A stretch of DNA of 60,000 nucleotides from Takakia lepidozioides. Lineage: Eukaryota > Streptophyta > Takakiopsida > Takakiales > Takakiaceae. The stretch lies in contig CM060733.1 in NCBI GenBank assembly GCA_030704615.1, positions 34,536,001 to 34,596,000 on the forward strand, written 5' to 3'. Below the pieces are notes generated by a model that was not told where the DNA came from, did no database searches, and saw only the letters and a list, made by a program, of their open reading frames with translations. Positions 1-11,639 of the stretch are shown piece by piece (position 1 is the first letter of the stretch; every line of letters starts with the position of its first letter). Made by a program: the position numbers and the translations under genes.

Positions 1-174
1 CGACCACCGCTGCCCCAACTTCCAAACTTCCCAACCTGGTTCCGCAAGAATGTTGGGGTCATTGTATATGTCCCAACGAAGTTCGCGCCTGACCCCTTTT
101 GGTTTTTTTTTGGGAGGTCCATGTTCATTATCGTCATCCCTGGGATGACCTCCTCTGTCTTCCTCCTCCGTCAT
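1..174 (-). CDS. Partial inverted copy of the RING-gene N-terminus
   Basis: Reading the minus strand from an ATG at 174 gives 58 codons that run out of the window. The protein starts MTEEEDRGGHPRDDD and continues through an ELRWDIYNDPN-like stretch to a Trp-rich part (GWEVWKLGQRW). It is almost identical to the start of the plus-strand ORF at 6452, so this is a second, divergently oriented copy of that gene's N-terminus. The acidic, polar start and the Trp-rich segment match no family I recognise. The rest of the gene, including any RING domain, would lie to the left of the window, so nothing can be said about whether it is intact. It forms the outermost visible part of the large inverted repeat. 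Confidence 0.6.
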   Translation of the reverse strand, partial: MTEEEDRGGHPRDDDNEHGPPKKKPKGVRRELRWDIYNDPNILAEPGWEVWKLGQRWS

Positions 175-660
175 TTATGGCTTTGGCTTACCCCTACTCG
201 ACAGGTGTTTGCTAAGAAAAATGCTCTCCCAACCCTCCTAAATCGTACCTAATCCTACTCCCTAATGAATCCTCCCCAAGTACTAGAGGCACGTGTCACT
301 CTCTCGGCAGTTCTAAGTGATATGACGCAATGTCCAATGAAAAAAACATGGGTGCTAGAGGAGGGCTTCCCGGGAGGTACTCAGCATCGATTTTGTAGAA
401 TCCAACGGCCCAGAATACCCCCCACCCAACCAATAGCACCCATCTCCACTTGGTCTCAATGACAAGGAATGCAACATCCCATCGTCCACCAAGTCCTGGT
501 GTGGAGAAAAGTGAGGGAGAGAATGGCCTCCAAGGCCTTATAAGCCCCCCATCCACACTCGGGGTGCGCGCTGTCATCATGACTGCACACGCTAGTAATA
601 GCTGCGACCGCCAGCAGGGGTGGTCGCATCTTTTTTTCTTTTCTTTATTATGTGCGACCA
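1..660. repeat. Left arm of a long inverted repeat
   Basis: This arm is the reverse complement of about 5966-6625, with small indels (paired positions sum to about 6626). It holds the start and 5' flank of the RING-type gene and then enters the GC-rich palindrome array. The arms face each other across a 5.3-kb interior carrying the hAT transposase. The left arm probably continues beyond base 1. Confidence 0.85.
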
Positions 661-1475
661 CTAGCAGGGGGGTGGTTGCTTTTTTTTAATAGGTGCGACC
701 ACCAGCTGGGGGGTGGTCGCAGATTTGTTTATGTTTTGTAATGGGTGCGACCACCAGCAGGGGGGTGGTCGCAGATTTGTTTATTTTTTTTAACGGGTGC
801 GACCACCAGCAGGGGGGTTGTCGCAGATTTATTTTTTATTTTTTTTTAATGGGTGCGACCACCAGCAGGGGGGTGGTCGCAAAATTTTTTTTTTTTTAAT
901 CAGCAGGGAGGTGGTCGCATAATTTTTATTTATTTTTAATAGGCGCGACCACCAATAGAGGGGTGGTCGTAGAAATTTTGTTTAAAACAAATAGGTACGA
1001 CCACCACCTGCTGGTGGTCGCACTATTTTCTTTTTATTTAATAGATGTGACCACCAGCAGGGGGGTGGTCGCATAATTTTCCGATTTTTTAATATCTACC
1101 AACAGTCAGTAGCTCAGTTGGTTAAGTGCACTGAGTGCGACACGAACGATTCTGGGGTCAAATCTTGCTACTTGATGGGTGTGGTATGGTTTGTGTGTGG
1201 GGCCCCATTCCTACGCCTCTTGGTGCATAAATGAAAGAGGTTATTTTCTCCTCTCACTACTAAGGGGCCTGATTTGTGAGCTGTCGCTCCCAGGTGTTTC
1301 CCAAAATAAAATAAAATAAAATCTGCAAGCAGGGGTAATCAGTAAATCAGTAAATAGGTGCGACTACGGGCAGGGAGGTGGTCGCAACATTTTTATTTTA
1401 TTTTAACAGTTGCGACGACCGCTACTGGTGGTCACACAATTGTTTTTTTTTAAATAGGTGCGACCACCAGGAGGT
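600..1475. repeat. Left array of short GC-rich palindromes
   Basis: About ten units of a roughly 28-bp imperfect palindrome (TGCGACCACC, a short centre such as AGCAGGGG, then GGTGGTCGCA) are separated by A/T-rich spacers of 20-30 bp. Units start near 603, 653, 695, 745, 797, 855, 950, 990, 1045, 1356 and 1458. Each could form a hairpin. The array is interrupted by a SINE-like insertion at 1104-1322. A matching array lies at 5040-6035, so these look like subterminal repeats of the surrounding transposon, possibly transposase-binding sites. Confidence 0.8.
1104..1322 (+). mobile_element. tRNA-derived SINE-like element
   Basis: It has a pol III A box (TAGCTCAGTTGG, 1110-1121) and a B box (GGGGTCAAATC, 1154-1164) about 33 bp apart. 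A tRNA-unrelated body of about 130 bp follows, then a simple tail of AAAAT repeats at 1303-1322. It interrupts the left palindrome array. I could not find a clear target-site duplication. The A-B box spacing is that of a tRNA head, but the sequence does not fold into a full tRNA by eye, so a SINE is the better call. Confidence 0.6.
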
Positions 1476-1795
1476 TGGTCCCCTTGCACCTGTATGTATG
1501 TTTGGAGAGGCAGATGAAAAGCACATGTATCGACTCCCCATGGATTTGTGAAGGGGAAGATGAATGTTGGGAGCTGCACCTGACTTTTGTGGCTTTCGAA
1601 ACCATAATAGGAAATCAACAATGTAAAGGTAATGACGAAACACAAACACACGCACAACCACCAAACCCTTTCTTGGGTACACATATTCCACCATTTTTAT
1701 TTCCGTACACGTATGCATGTACCCAAACTGAAACATGGATATCCATGGAAATATACTACACATCATGTGACAGGTCACAGAAGTTATAGCTGTAC
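1476..1795. other. Spacer between palindrome array and hAT gene
   Basis: No gene is recognisable. Open frames on both strands are short and lack family motifs. It probably holds the 3' flank of the minus-strand transposase. Confidence 0.4.
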
Positions 1796-4709
1796 CTAAT
1801 TCCGTCTGGCACGACGACGATGGTATGATCTCACGTCTAGTACAAAATCTTCGTCCTCACTCACTTCACCCCCGTTCCCATGATCAGTGCTAGAATCATG
1901 ATCTCCATCTGTTCTTTCGTTTCCAGAGGCAACTGGCCGTTGGACCCGTAGTCGTCCTCGGAGTACGTTCAGTTGTCTCTCTGGTCGATTTCCACTCCTA
2001 TCATGAATACCATCTAGGGCATCAGGCCTGTTCACAAGTCGGTCACCAACAAAAGGTTGCACAATTCTCTGCCGTTTCTGGGCTTGTCCCGGATTTCGTG
2101 GTGGCCTTGGAGCAGGTCTCTTATGAGAAAGGCTACTTGCACGTACATCAGAGGGGCCGACATGAGAGGAAGGGGCATGAGATGGACCAGCGAGGGTCCA
2201 GGGAGCACGGTTCACATGCGGACGTCGTCGGGCCAGATGAAACGACAATGGCCGGTCGTCGTCATCCAATGGTTCGACTTGCAGAAGTCCCGCAGCACAA
2301 GAACCATCTCCCAGGATCGGAGTAGCGATGGAAGGAATTACATGAGGGGGAGAGAGACTAGACGGACCAGCATGGGATGGACCGGCTTGAGAAAGAGAAA
2401 CATGAGATGGAGCGGGGTGAGATGAAGCACGGTTCACAGGGGCACGATGTCGGTGAAGGAATGACAACGGCCGGTTGTCATCATCCGACGATTCGACCTG
2501 CACATCTCCCGCAGTCCGTGGAACTCGTGGTGGGGGAGAGTTGACCTCAACTTCATTGGGATGACACCATTTCGCAGTTCATCAACAACAAGGTCATCGA
2601 AGGATGGATGCATTGCAGCATCATCATCATTAAATTCATATGGGTCATGTGGAGGATTGCCCACATCATCGGACCCATCCCAACCGTCGAAGTCGGAGTC
2701 CCTCGCGGCGTCAGTGTCATCATTGCTGCTAGATTGGACCTCTGAGGCAGATTCTTCAGACAACAGATTCTTCTCGTACTATGCAGATGCATCATTTGCT
2801 CTCCTCTCTCGCAGTAGCCTACAATTCGTGTAGTATAAACCAATTTGTCAGCCCTGGCATGATTCAACCTGTTGCGAATCTTGTTGTGAACAAACGAGTA
2901 ACTGCTCCAGTTTTGCTCAGAGGACGAGGCAGAGCACACTTGAGCAAGAATACGCTTTGCAATGGGAGCTAACGTTCTTGCTCCAGCTCCAATCAGATCC
3001 CACCATTCATGTGGCAACATGTTCATTGCTTTTGGATCCGGCATATCATGGAAAAAATTCTGCCGATCCAGAGGTACTCGGACAACGCTCGCTCTGCCAT
3101 GTTCAAGGGCGCAAGTTGCATGATGACCCGTACAAGCCCGACTTTGGCATCCACATCGTCTCTCAAATCCATATTGTCCAGCAAGAATGGATTCAGCAAG
3201 GCCCCCGCATAATGCAAGTCCGTGCGAACCATCCGTTTGCGGTCGTAAAATGCATCCTCGGTCCTTGCCGCCAAATCATCGTCCATAGAAAATAGAGGAC
3301 GCCTTAAGGATTGCACGTGCTTCTCAAGGTTTTCCAATATCAACCATGTTTTATCCATTATTGGTTGTTTTCCATCAAACTCCCGCAAAGCAATCAATAC
3401 CGGCTCCACCATGTACACAAAATTTGCACATTTCGCCCAGAAATCGTCAGAGCGAATGATTGCGCGGACCCTCCGACTTTTGTCAAAGACTTGGACTTGC
3501 GAGAGTCGCATAAGGTGCCCACATACCCATCCCATTGAGGGTCAATGATCACCTGCTCCAGACCCGCCCTCACAGTCACCAGTCGATCCACCATCAAAAA
3601 GTTTGTGGCAAAGCGGGTTTCACCCGGGTTCCTAAGGCTGTATTTGGGTTCATGCTTTCTAAACAATGCCAGAGGGATGTGATGTGTACGAATGAACGTC
3701 ACAACCAACTTTGCCCTTTTTACTAGTTGTTTCATCTTTGATTCTTTTCCCCAATCCTCCAAAAGGAGATCAAAGATATGAGCAGCACACCCTTGGTAAT
3801 ATAGATGGGGATATCGTACAATCAAAATATCGGCCATATTAACCATGTTAGATGCATTGTCCGTGTAAACTTGGACAATTTTATTAGCTCCAATTTTATT
3901 GATGTAACTCGTCAACAACCCTGCTTGATAACGTGCATCTTTTCTCTCCCCGCTTGTGTCAAGGGATCCCAAAAATTGTTCTCCCGCAGGACAGACCAGC
4001 ATGACATTGAACAGTGGTCGATTAGTAACAGAACTCCAACCGTCCGCACATATAGTGCTTCCATATTTCCGGAGAGAATCATCTGTCTTTTCATTCACCT
4101 TTTGGGTGAGGTCAGACATAGCCTCTTCTAGCAATCCTGTGCGGAGATCGCGATAACTCGGAGGTGTGTATGTGGACTTGGAATCGGACGTGGCTTTGAC
4201 AGCAGACACAAACGCAGGAAGCCTCGAGACATTGAACGGAATATTGGCCTCGTAGAAAAATTGGGCCCACTTCTTATCCAGAGTCCTCCTGTGCGACAAA
4301 TTTAAGCCTTCTTGCATTGATTGTTGTCTCAATGGTCTGGTCCGTACAAGTGTTGGCGTACAATCGGGTGTTGCTCCTGACCCACCGGCTTCTCCACGAA
4401 CAGTAGACGCCTCGCAAGAATCCCCCTGGGTACAACTCTGAGGGACAGTTTGATTTGAACCTGGAGTGTTTGGCTCAGAAGCCGCGGCCACATCAAGAGA
4501 CGGTGGGATATTGCCTCTACATTGGACAAAGTGGGCTTTCACTCGCATGGAGGCTTTTGGGCACAAACTAACCCCTGCATTCTTCCCATCTCTGTAGCCG
4601 AGGTGATATAACATGTGATCTTTGCGACCCGCCAGCTCCAATGCACAAAGATTGCATTGAACACCGTCATTTTTGTGCGGGTCTATGGTGAACCAAGGGA
4701 TCCACTCCT
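1796..4709 (-). pseudogene. hAT-superfamily transposase, frameshifted
   Basis: Minus-strand frames together give a hAT transposase. A BED-type zinc finger sits at about 4710-4610 (CNLCALEL...HMLYHL). The DUF659-type catalytic core follows at 4170-3650, with ICADGWSSVTNR, VYTDNASNMV and CAAHIFDLLLEDWGK, which include the expected Asp residues and the C..H pair. The hAT dimerisation region (PHEWWDLIGAGARTLAPIAKRIL) is at about 3020-2840. An unusual long tail rich in Asp, Ser, Pro and Arg runs to the stop at 1796. The frame changes near 3490, near 3060 at a T-run, and again in the tail, so the copy is decayed unless these are sequencing errors or small introns. The first exon is not identifiable; an acceptor AG just upstream of 4709 fits an internal exon start. 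The tail contains an approximately 85-residue tandem duplication. Confidence 0.85.
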
Positions 4710-5039
4710 ACCTCATCCTCACACCCAAAAACCTAACCACAGACTTAAGGTTGAACGAAGAACACTAGTGTACTTGGTAGATTTGTGAAGAGCAATAGAA
4801 GTTAGAACAGAATGCGATGGCCCAACACTACGATATCAATCCAAGTGGATGAATGCACCATGTAGTGTTGTGCTTTTCGACAATTTGCACCCTCATCTTG
4901 GGCTTACACTCTTGCTCAAAGAATAGAGAACATTCACTCGCCACAAAAGTGTTTGCCACAAAAGAAGTGAGGGGCATTGGGACCACCTTATATATCCTCC
5001 AGCCTCTAAGCCTCACACGCTCAACGAATCAGATCCAAT
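4710..5039. other. 5' flank of the hAT transposase
   Basis: This stretch lies between the BED-finger exon and the right palindrome array. It probably holds the promoter and first exon of the minus-strand transposase. A TATATA-like run on the minus strand lies near 4990-4995. I see no confident coding exon. Confidence 0.3.
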
Positions 5040-6035
5040 GCTGCGACCGCTCCAGGTCGCACGAGGAAGTCGCATGTTTTTTTTAAAAAAAAACTACTGC
5101 GACCACCCTCATGCTGGTGGTCGCACCTATTAAAAAAAAGAAAAATGCTGCGACCACCCCATGCTCGTGGTCACAAAGATTATTTAAAAAACAAAAAAAT
5201 TGTTGCGACCACCCCTCTGCTGGTGGTCGCACCTATTAAAAAAACAAAAAATTTCTGCGACCACCCCCCTGCTGGTGGTCGCACCTATTAAACAAATAGA
5301 AAATTTCTGCAACCACCCCCATGCTGGTGGTTGCACCTATTTTTAAAAAAAAATGCTGCGACCACCCCCATGCTCGTGGTCACAGAGAATATTTTTTAAA
5401 AACAAAAATAAAATAAAATTTTGGGACCACTCCCCTGCTGGTGGTCGCACCTATTAAAAAAACAGAAAAATGCTGCGACCAACCCCATGCTGGTGGTTGT
5501 AGATATTAAAAAATAGAAAAAAGTTGCGACCACCCCCCTGATGGTGGTCGCACCTATTACAAATAAAATAAAAATTGTGCGACCACCAGTAGCGGTGGTC
5601 GCAACTGTTTAAGAAAAGAAAAAAATGCGACCACCCCTGCTGGTGGTCGCATCTATTTTTAAAAAACAAAAAATGCTACGACAACCCCTTTGCTGGTGGT
5701 CGCAACTATTAAAAAATAAGATAAATTCTGCGACCACCACCATTTGGAGGTCGCACCAATTTAAGAATAATGATTTAAAAATGACCTCAACTATTGGCGG
5801 ATGGAGTAATTTATAAAACAATTCATTCACTTGCCAAGGTGTCGCTTGGAATACAACGTGTCCACCTACGTGGCATATTTTTCACCTAACTCATGTTTTA
5901 CTGATTTTCCGGCAAAACTGACGCGACGTTGGTCGCGTCAGCGTCACGTCCGACGACCACCCCCCTGCTGGTGGTCGCACCTATTAAAATAAATAAAAAT
6001 TCTGCGACCACCCTTGCTGGCAGTCGCAGCTATTA
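5040..6035. repeat. Right array of short GC-rich palindromes
   Basis: About fifteen units of the same palindrome (GCGACCACCCCCATGCTGG / TGGTGGTCGCA types) are spaced by A-rich linkers, in mirror orientation to the left array. Individual units vary only in the central 6-8 bases (for example AGCAGGGG versus CCCATGCT), so the outer stems are more conserved than the loops. The array ends in the inverted-repeat arm at about 5966. Confidence 0.8.
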
Positions 6036-6625
6036 CTAGCGTGAGCAGTCATGATGACAGCGCACGCCCCGAGTGTGGAGGGGGGGCTTATAAGGCCTTG
6101 GAGGCCATTCTCTCCCTCACTTTTCTCCACACCAGGACTTGGTGGGCGATGGGATGTTGCATTCCTTGTCATTGAGTCCAAGTGGAGAGGGGTGCTATTG
6201 GTTGGGTGGGGGGTATTTTGGGCCGTTGGATTCTATGAAATCGATGCTAAGTACCTCCCGGGAAGCCCTCCTCTAGCACCCACGTTTTTTTCATATTGCG
6301 TCATATCACTTAGAACTGCTGAGAGAGTGACACATGCCTCTAGTACTTGGGGAGGATTCATTAGGGAGTAGGATTAGGTACGATTTAGGAAGGTTGGGAG
6401 AGCATTTTTCTTAGCAAACACCTGTCGAGTAAGGGTAAGCCAAAGTCATAAATGGCGGAGGAAGAAGATAGAGGAGGTCATCCCAGGGATGACGATAATG
6501 AACCTGGACCTCTAAAAAACAAACCAAAAGGGGCCAGACGCGAACTTTGTTGGGACATATACAATGACCCCAACATTCTTGCGGAACCAGGTTGGGAAGT
6601 TTGGAAGTTGGGGCAGCGGTGGTTG
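5966..6625. repeat. Right arm of the long inverted repeat
   Basis: It is the reverse complement of 660-1. It contains the putative promoter of the plus-strand RING gene (a GGCTTATAAGGCC element near 6087-6099 could act as a TATA box) and its first codons. The arm ends where the homologous sequence leaves the window on the left. Confidence 0.85.
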
Positions 6626-8936
6626 CTTGGTGACTGCAGGAAATTTGTGGACTGGTATCACATAAATCGTTTGTGGCCCAGAGATAGGCATGATCCACAA
6701 ACCAAACAAAATCAAGCTAGCTTGCATTTTTGCGCCAATCCGCATTTCCGCCACATGGCAGAGGAGGTACATACAACATTGTGGGGTCAACCGCTCGTCA
6801 ACAACAAGGTCTCGTATTTATTTGCAGCCATGTTGTACACATAGTTGATTTTATTGCGACCGGTGGATTGACAAACTGCCACTGCGAGACGGAAACGACG
6901 AGGTGGAAGAAGGAGGAAAGACGGATGGAAAAGACGATGTGGAAGAAAGAAGAAATGCAGACCAACCTCCAGATTATACGCCGCAATAGGTCTCCGCAGT
7001 CGGGCCTTCAACGTCTGAGGTGGAGGGGGGCGAGGTACGCTCTCCGTTGGAGGAACAGTTGGCCGCACATGAACAACACATCAAAGACCTGCAGGACATT
7101 GTTCATTTGCAACGGTGACAACTAGCGAAGTTGCTGGAAAGAATGGGGTTGGGGACTCTCGACAGCGTACGCGGTGTGTTTCAGGACCCGAGGCCAATCA
7201 CCAACGAGCAAGACATATTGGCACGTTTGAATATGCCACCAATGGACATTGACCGCGTCATCGACGGGGTTAACTCAATCGGGCATGGGAATGAAGTGCA
7301 AACGTCTGAACTGGACCCGGCGATGGTTGAGGAAGAACGACTTGCGGCGAAGAGGGCAAGAAAAAAGAAGGACCCCATAGTGGAAACTGGGGAATGTTCA
7401 GCCGTGCAAATTACATCGGCCCAAGAACATGAATTAGAGCAGCTTGTGGGGGAACGCGAGCAAGCTAGGGCTGTTGCATATCGGTACTCAAATGCCATGC
7501 AAATCTGATCGTGGCCATGGTTGAAGGGGAATTGGCGGAAGTGGGTGACATGGGCGGGCCATCTAGCACCGCGGGAAACACGGATAGAAGAAGCGTTGTC
7601 CTCCCTCCAACGTGCAACACGTTTGTCGAATCGAAGCGTAGATAGCATCTATGCTAATTTGCAAAGGCACGACACTATGCGTGATGTATTCACGTCGAAG
7701 TACACTGGATTCACTACATGGGGTGATGTGCATGTCATGTTTGAGCACTGTGTGCATACAATTTCCGATACCAATAACAACATAAACTGGGATTTGGAAG
7801 TGGAGGAGGAGTGGGACACCAGGCCGAGGATGTCTTCCTACATTAATGAGGATGAACGGACGTCAGAGCAATCCAGCGTCATGGGTAACAAATGGTACGG
7901 TGTGCACAATGTGCCTAAACCCTTATGGACTGGAGGGAGGCTATATGCTTGGTTCATGTGGCCATTTGTTCCATCCCACATGTCTCATATCGGCAGCCAT
8001 GCGAGCCAGCCAATGCCCTGACTGCCGTGGCCCAATCCATCGACGTTTCTACGAGTTGTTTGGGTTGCAAGACAATATGCCCACAGGATACTAGTACAAC
8101 CGGTACAACATGCCATTGGATGTATCGCCTTACGATTTTTAAATTGACAACACTGGGGGGAGACAATGACATGAGATGCTCCAAGAGAGATGCACGCCTT
8201 GGATGCGAAGACGTTAACTAGGGTTAAAGATCCGGTGACATTTTGGGTGACATCCAACTGGGAAATAACCGTGCGTGCTAGAGGCATACGGGACCCAGTC
8301 CAAAGGGAGCTTTTTTGTCGGAACTTGGGAGGGCATTGGAGCTGTACCAGACAAAGATTCTTCCGACTGCTTGAGGATCCGTGGGTGCCAGCGGAAAACG
8401 ACCCATACAATCGCGAACCGATTGGGAGAGACCTATTTCTGAGGGAGTTGGAGGCCGCTAGCATCCGTTAGGAGGATATGAATGAGACGTACTGGGTGCC
8501 TCGTCGGGATGATGGGCCATTTCTTCCAGAGTTGCGCAGAGACCCCCAGCAGGAGGAGGTGTTGGACAATTTCAAGGCTGTCATCACAAGTGTGGAAAAA
8601 TATTGGCAGAACACATGGCGTGACCAAATTGCCCCTATTCCAAGGGTGTTCTTGCCACTTCCAAACATATCGGATTTAATTGAAAAATTGCATGCCGCCG
8701 TAGCAAGAGCGACACACCCGGCTCTGGCAAATGTGGAAGAGAGTCAGCACTCACCTAGAACGCTACGCATGATGGCAAGGGTGGACCACACAACACTGGG
8801 TCCCTCTTTGACCACTCGAGCCCAGGCTCGAGCTCTCCGTACTGGTGGAGGCACGTCCTCTACACCCGGAGCATCTTCATCAACATCTGGAGATGACGAC
8901 AACGAAGTAATAAATCTAGATGAAGATGACTAGAAA
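6452..8936 (+). pseudogene. RING-finger gene flanking the hAT element, broken
   Basis: The first ORF starts at an ATG at 6452 and runs to a TAG at 6842. Further segments follow at about 7040-7505 (a charged coiled-coil part with EEQLAAHEQHIKDLQDIV), 7521-7850, 7846-8094 and 8190-8936. The 7846 frame holds a clear RING finger: C-x2-C, a 12-residue spacer, C-x-H-x2-H-x2-C, then C-x2-C (CTMC...CGHLFHPTC...CPDC). RING proteins usually act as E3 ubiquitin ligases. The last segment runs in one frame from 8190 to the stop at 8934 apart from a TAG at 8469, and ends in an acidic tail (DDDNEVINLDEDD). Introns may account for some breaks, but frame changes near 7500 and 7840 suggest decay. Its start lies inside the inverted arm, so it is probably a passenger or accessory gene of the element. 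Confidence 0.6.
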
Positions 8937-8939
8937 GGC

Positions 8940-10600
8940 TAGAAACGTAGGGAGTAGGCCAAAGGTCTCAGGTTGCGAAAACTTAAATGTGCAACCCACT
9001 ATATAGTCTACGTAATTTTTGGAAATACGAGGTTCATCCTTTGAACCATTTTTGAATGACCTCATACTTGCTCGGTACCTGTTTGACAGCATGTACAATA
9101 TACTGGCAAAGTTTCAAAACAATAAAAAATTGCTGAATGAACATACCATTGGTTCACCCATTGCAATATTTTAAATTGAACTCATACTTGTCCGGTACCT
9201 TTAAGAGGGCATGTACAATGCAATGGCAAAGTTTGAAACCATTCAAAAATCGGCACATCAAGTAACCATTGGTTCCTCCTGTGAACCATACTTCTCCGGT
9301 CCATGTAAGAGGCATGTAGAACATGTTAGCAAAATTTCAAATCATTCAATTTTTTTTTTTATCAATGAACCTTTGGTTTATCCTTTTCACCATTAACGAT
9401 TAATCACAAATAAATGAACAGACGCATAAATCATTTGCCTCCAAATCATTTTGGTTCGCTTTGAGACTTGGCCAGTATCTTCAATGTACCATGGAAGAGG
9501 CCCCAGAAAAATATGAGATCAATCGAAATTTGTTCAATGGGCCAACGGATGGTTGCCCATCCAAATGATTTTCGTTCACTTTGAGACTTGGCCAGTGTGT
9601 TCAATGTACCCTCTGATAGGTCCTAGTGTAATATGAGATTAATCGAAATTCGTTCGATGGGCCAATGAGGCGTTCAGTTGTCATCTAGTTTTTGTTCATT
9701 GCGAAAAAGAAATCCTGCAATGCGTGCACGGCTATTGCACCCATTGAACGGATGTGGTTGAAGCCCGTTTTTTGCCCGCATGTGTGCGACATATGTGTGC
9801 AGACACAACAGACAAATAAATCATTTGCCTCCCCATCGACACCAAGCCATTCCATAATGTAATTGAATTTAAATTAATTTTCAGCCAATAAATAGGTTTG
9901 CACTGCCTTTCATTGGGAGTTTCTGGCACGTATCGATTTTGTTTTTGGCTCAATTTTATTCTGCGGCTTCCAGCATCCTATCACTACCCCCCGCCAAAAT
10001 TTGGACCAATAAAAAATGCCCCCAAAAAAAAGTGTTCTCTTCGCTCACTATTGCAGAACTCTCTATGAAGAGTGCATGAAGTTGAACACAAATCAAGTTT
10101 GGAGTGCAAAACAGGGAAGAAACTGTGGTTTTGGGTCCAAATGAATTATGTTCACTCCCAAATTTGGCACGCACGTTTCATATGGCTACATTACATGCCC
10201 CATTCAAAAACCGAATGAAAAAAAAAATCGTGAGCACGCGAAACACAGTCCAACAGGTCCCAAAGCAATAGCAGCTCCAGCGGAATACATTCAACGGGTG
10301 AACGGATGGTTGCCCATCCAAATCATTTTTGTTTGTTTCCAAACTTTGCCAGTACGTTTGAGACACCCTCTCACAGGTCCTGGACATATATCAGATCAAT
10401 CAAAATTCATTCAATGGCTCAACGGATGGTTGGCCATCGAGATGATTTTGGTTCGCTTTGAGACTTGGCCAGTATGTTCAATGTGCCATGGAAGAGGCCC
10501 CAGAGTAATATGAGATCAATCGAAATTCGTTCAATGGGCCGACGGTTGGTTGCCCATCCAAATGATTTTCGTTCGCTCTTCACTCATACCTCTTCATGAG
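8940..10600. repeat. Degenerate ~115-bp repeats
   Basis: Two related repeat sets lie here with no coding signal. At 9050-9340 a unit ending in CATGTACAATAxxxTGGCAAAGTTT recurs about three times. At 9440-9690 and 10270-10580 a unit of about 110-120 bp recurs four times (CGTTCACTTTGAGACTTGGCCAGT, then TCAATGTACC, GAGGCCCCAG, and GAGATCAATCGAAATT). They look like an old degraded tandem array broken by other sequence. Confidence 0.5.
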
Positions 10601-11075
10601 CTTGGAGCTAAAGCTCCCAACGGGCTGCGATGCATCCCCTCGCAGCTCCACTATTCGGCTGCTCCTCATCTACCCGCAACAACTAGTTTTGGGTAGAAAT
10701 ACCTGGAGCTGATCATATCATCTACAACCTGCAACACGCTAGTTTCCCATGCGCAGCCCACATTTCTGCAGCTCCTTAACTCGGCCTGCAGCTGAAGAAG
10801 ACGACCACCAGTTCGCCCACTCATAGCCAACATCTCCTCCGCTTCACACTAGAAGCCCAAACTTGGTTGCCATAGCGTTGAGCTATGCAACGCCGCTCTT
10901 CAACATAGGCTACTCGCCTCTCTATCTATGGCAAACCTGCAACTTGTTCGCTTTTGCACTCTATCCGCTTTGGATAGGCTCATGCACGGCTCCCTGCACT
11001 CTAGGCTGAACTGCTTCTCATGATCTGAAAACACAAGTGCTACAACTAACTCGAACCTGGCACTCACAGTCTCGA
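10600..11075. mobile_element. Probable leader of an old LTR element
   Basis: On the minus strand this continues from the primer-site-like sequence at 11076-11092. The first 70 bp (a CACTCACAG motif, and ACAAGTGCT near 10990-11065) match the sequence that follows the 5' LTR of the gypsy element at 34790-34856. Further away the similarity is lost. No coding capacity is seen. Confidence 0.45.
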
Positions 11076-11408
11076 GCTCATCTTTCTCGAGTGACAAGGA
11101 AATGAATGATACAAGCATACAAACTCTCTCAAACTCACACACTTGCACATGAAAACATCACTCATATATTAAGTCGAGCCAAGTGCACCCCACGCCATGG
11201 GGAATCCACACTATGGCGCCATAGCTAGACGCGGTGAGGCTCAACTCGAGAAAGATGAGCCCACCGCGATCTGCCGTGAAGATAACAACGTCAAGTGCCC
11301 AAACATGTATTGGCTCCTAGATTGATACTTGGGTCAATCCCAAATGTCAATATATAAAAGCTAGCTATTTCCTAGCTAACTTCACACTAGTGGTAAAATA
11401 ACTTGACA
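11076..11408 (-). mobile_element. Old LTR with adjacent self-complementary primer site
   Basis: Minus strand, 11408 to 11092: begins TGTCAAGTTA and ends CCTTGTCA, with strong local similarity to the gypsy LTR at 34874-35231 (shared GTCGAGCC, GGGGACTCCAC-like and CTCAACTCGAGA blocks). Directly downstream, 11076-11092 is a perfect reverse complement of 11244-11260 inside the LTR (ACTCGAGAAAGATGAGC). It is a diverged relative of the two gypsy copies. No second LTR or coding region remains. Confidence 0.65.
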
Positions 11409-11639
11409 TATGCTTAAACTTACTTGCTAGTGTCATTTATAATTTATAGTAAGATTTTGAAATGGAAGATGGAATATTTCCAATCTATCAGATTGCACAA
11501 TGTTTGAATAGATGAAAACTTTTATTCTTTATAAATGTTGGAGTGACAATTGGATTAGGCTAGTGGTGGATCAATTTCTGATTGTGTCAGACATTTGCAA
11601 ATTATTTCTTGTACGTGTAGATTAGCTGTTTTATCATGC

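Noticed and set aside
600-1475. CRISPR array from regular palindromic repeats with spacers
   Set aside because: Spacers are A/T-rich linkers of low complexity, units vary, and the context is a eukaryotic transposon.
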